Source: Caldicellulosiruptor morganii (lineage in GTDB: Bacteria; Bacillota; Thermoanaerobacteria; Caldicellulosiruptorales; Caldicellulosiruptoraceae). Taken from it: a stretch of DNA of 64,000 bases. Where the stretch lies: positions 2,237,501 through 2,301,500 of the forward strand of contig NZ_CP113865.1 of the NCBI RefSeq assembly GCF_026810225.1, written 5' to 3'. Below, one piece after another: positions 63,317 to 64,000 of this stretch (positions are counted from its first letter, which is position 1; every line of letters begins with the position of its first letter). The notes beneath the pieces are model-generated. The model saw only the letters and a program-made list of their open reading frames with translations. It did not search any database and was not told where the DNA came from. The translations under genes were made by a program, and so were the position numbers.

Positions 63317-64000
63317 ATGAGGGAATATACCTTTCACTGTGAGGTTGTCACTCCCCTTTTTATGGGTGGGAGTGATCCCAAAAAATTAGAATTAAGAAGC
63401 CAGTCTTTTAACGGACTTTTTAGGTACTGGTTCCGAGTTGGCGGAGGAAGTTTAGAAGATGAAAAAAGAATTTTTGGCTTTGGTGGAAATAATGCCAGAA
63501 AAGGACTTGTGCAGATAATAGTCAGACAATTGCCTCCCATTAACATTTGGCATAAAGATATAATGAAAGATACTGAGCTGGTTAAAGGTATGTATTATTT
63601 GAATAATTTTTTGCAAAGAACCGAACGCGAATGTGCTTTTATTACAGGCCAACAGTTCAAATTAATATTTCGCTTTTCACCTTTAGCAACAGAAGATGAT
63701 ATCAAGAAGTTCTTCTGCAGTGTGTGGCTTGCAATTAATCTTGGTAACTTTGGTGCAAGGGCAAGAAGAGGCTTTGGCTCTATAAAAGTTAATAGTATAG
63801 ACGGCACAGATGAACTGTATTCTTTTCTTCAGTTTAAACCTCAAAGCTCTTTAGAAATTTGGCTCCCTGATAATCTTAAAGTGATAAAAAACACTTTGTT
63901 TGCGGAAGAAAGAAAAAGTATTCCCTGTTTGTTTAATAATAGTGTTGAAATATACTATTTAAAAAAAGAAGATTTAGAAAATTCCTATAATAAATGGTTT
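63317..64000 (+). CDS. cmr1: Cmr1-like RAMP protein, 3' end outside the window
   Basis: The frame is open for 228 codons to the window edge and has no stop. It begins REYTFHCEVVTPLFMGGSDP, then LRSQSFNGLFRYWFRVGGG and EKRIFGFGGNNARKGLVQII, typical of Cmr1 (type III-B backbone, binds the 3' end of the guide). GARARRGFGS near residue 150 is the glycine-rich RAMP loop. AAGGAGTAAA sits before the ATG, overlapping the cmr3 stop region. The order cmr2-cmr3-cmr1 suggests that cmr4, cmr5 and cmr6 follow outside the window. Confidence 0.85.
   Translation, partial: MREYTFHCEVVTPLFMGGSDPKKLELRSQSFNGLFRYWFRVGGGSLEDEKRIFGFGGNNARKGLVQIIVRQLPPINIWHKDIMKDTELVKGMYYLNNFLQRTERECAFITGQQFKLIFRFSPLATEDDIKKFFCSVWLAINLGNFGARARRGFGSIKVNSIDGTDELYSFLQFKPQSSLEIWLPDNLKVIKNTLFAEERKSIPCLFNNSVEIYYLKKEDLENSYNKWF

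Overview
The window looks like the chromosome of a thermophilic, anaerobic, spore-forming Firmicute. Caldicellulosiruptor or a close relative is my best guess, from gene content and AT-rich coding style; I could not search a database. Supporting signs are sporulation genes (spmA/spmB), a spore-photoproduct-lyase homologue, starch and maltodextrin use genes, HydE, a minimal SUF Fe-S system, a preQ1 riboswitch almost identical to the Thermoanaerobacter type, and a type III-B CRISPR (Cmr) operon.

Layout. 1-7970: a maltodextrin uptake and breakdown regulon on the minus strand (GH13 glycosidase; malF-malG-phosphorylase-lacI; malE). Three matching LacI-type palindromes sit at three promoters. 8118-11820: class II aldolase, corrinoid protein, spmA plus an spmB broken by an in-frame TAG, and a Gfo/Idh/MocA oxidoreductase. 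12091-21839: two MarR-led export modules (MarR-HlyD-MacB-type, and MarR plus a heterodimeric ABC exporter) around a chemotaxis receptor. The two MarR genes share an almost identical operator. 21960-28731: an accessory region, with two decayed IS30-type copies, one split by an IS256-type element, bracketing a restriction endonuclease/methyltransferase pair. 28837-30658: a nucleosidase-like gene overlapping a spore-photoproduct-lyase relative that appears to lack the catalytic hydrogen-donor cysteine. 30975-31506: five tRNA genes. 31660-35385: TtcA, a large secreted phosphodiester-glycosidase-like protein, and FmdB.

35370-38701: three unrecognised genes flanked by a perfect 32-bp direct repeat that copies the 3' end of fmdB and its terminator. 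This looks like an inserted island with att-like ends and is the strongest candidate for something undescribed. 38805-42597: a small conserved-looking protein, a thioredoxin-reductase-like flavoprotein, a cyclic-di-AMP receptor and the two-gene SufC/SufB system. 42772-46829: a third MarR plus heterodimeric ABC exporter, with one ABC gene interrupted by TAA. 47091-57548: a DUF554 membrane protein, an ArsR-permease-thioredoxin operon, a truncated AraC-like cupin, preQ1-riboswitch-controlled queF, an MFS exporter, HydE and a class A PBP. 57591-64000: csx1 divergent from cmr2-cmr3-cmr1, the last cut by the window end.

How they fit together: the sugar regulon imports maltodextrins and splits them in the cytoplasm by phosphorolysis and hydrolysis. 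The MarR modules form a layered drug or toxic-compound export capacity. Defence is represented by the R-M pair and by Cmr/Csx1, where the Cas10 palm (GGDD) would make cyclic oligoadenylate to switch on the HEPN RNase Csx1. No CRISPR array lies in the window.
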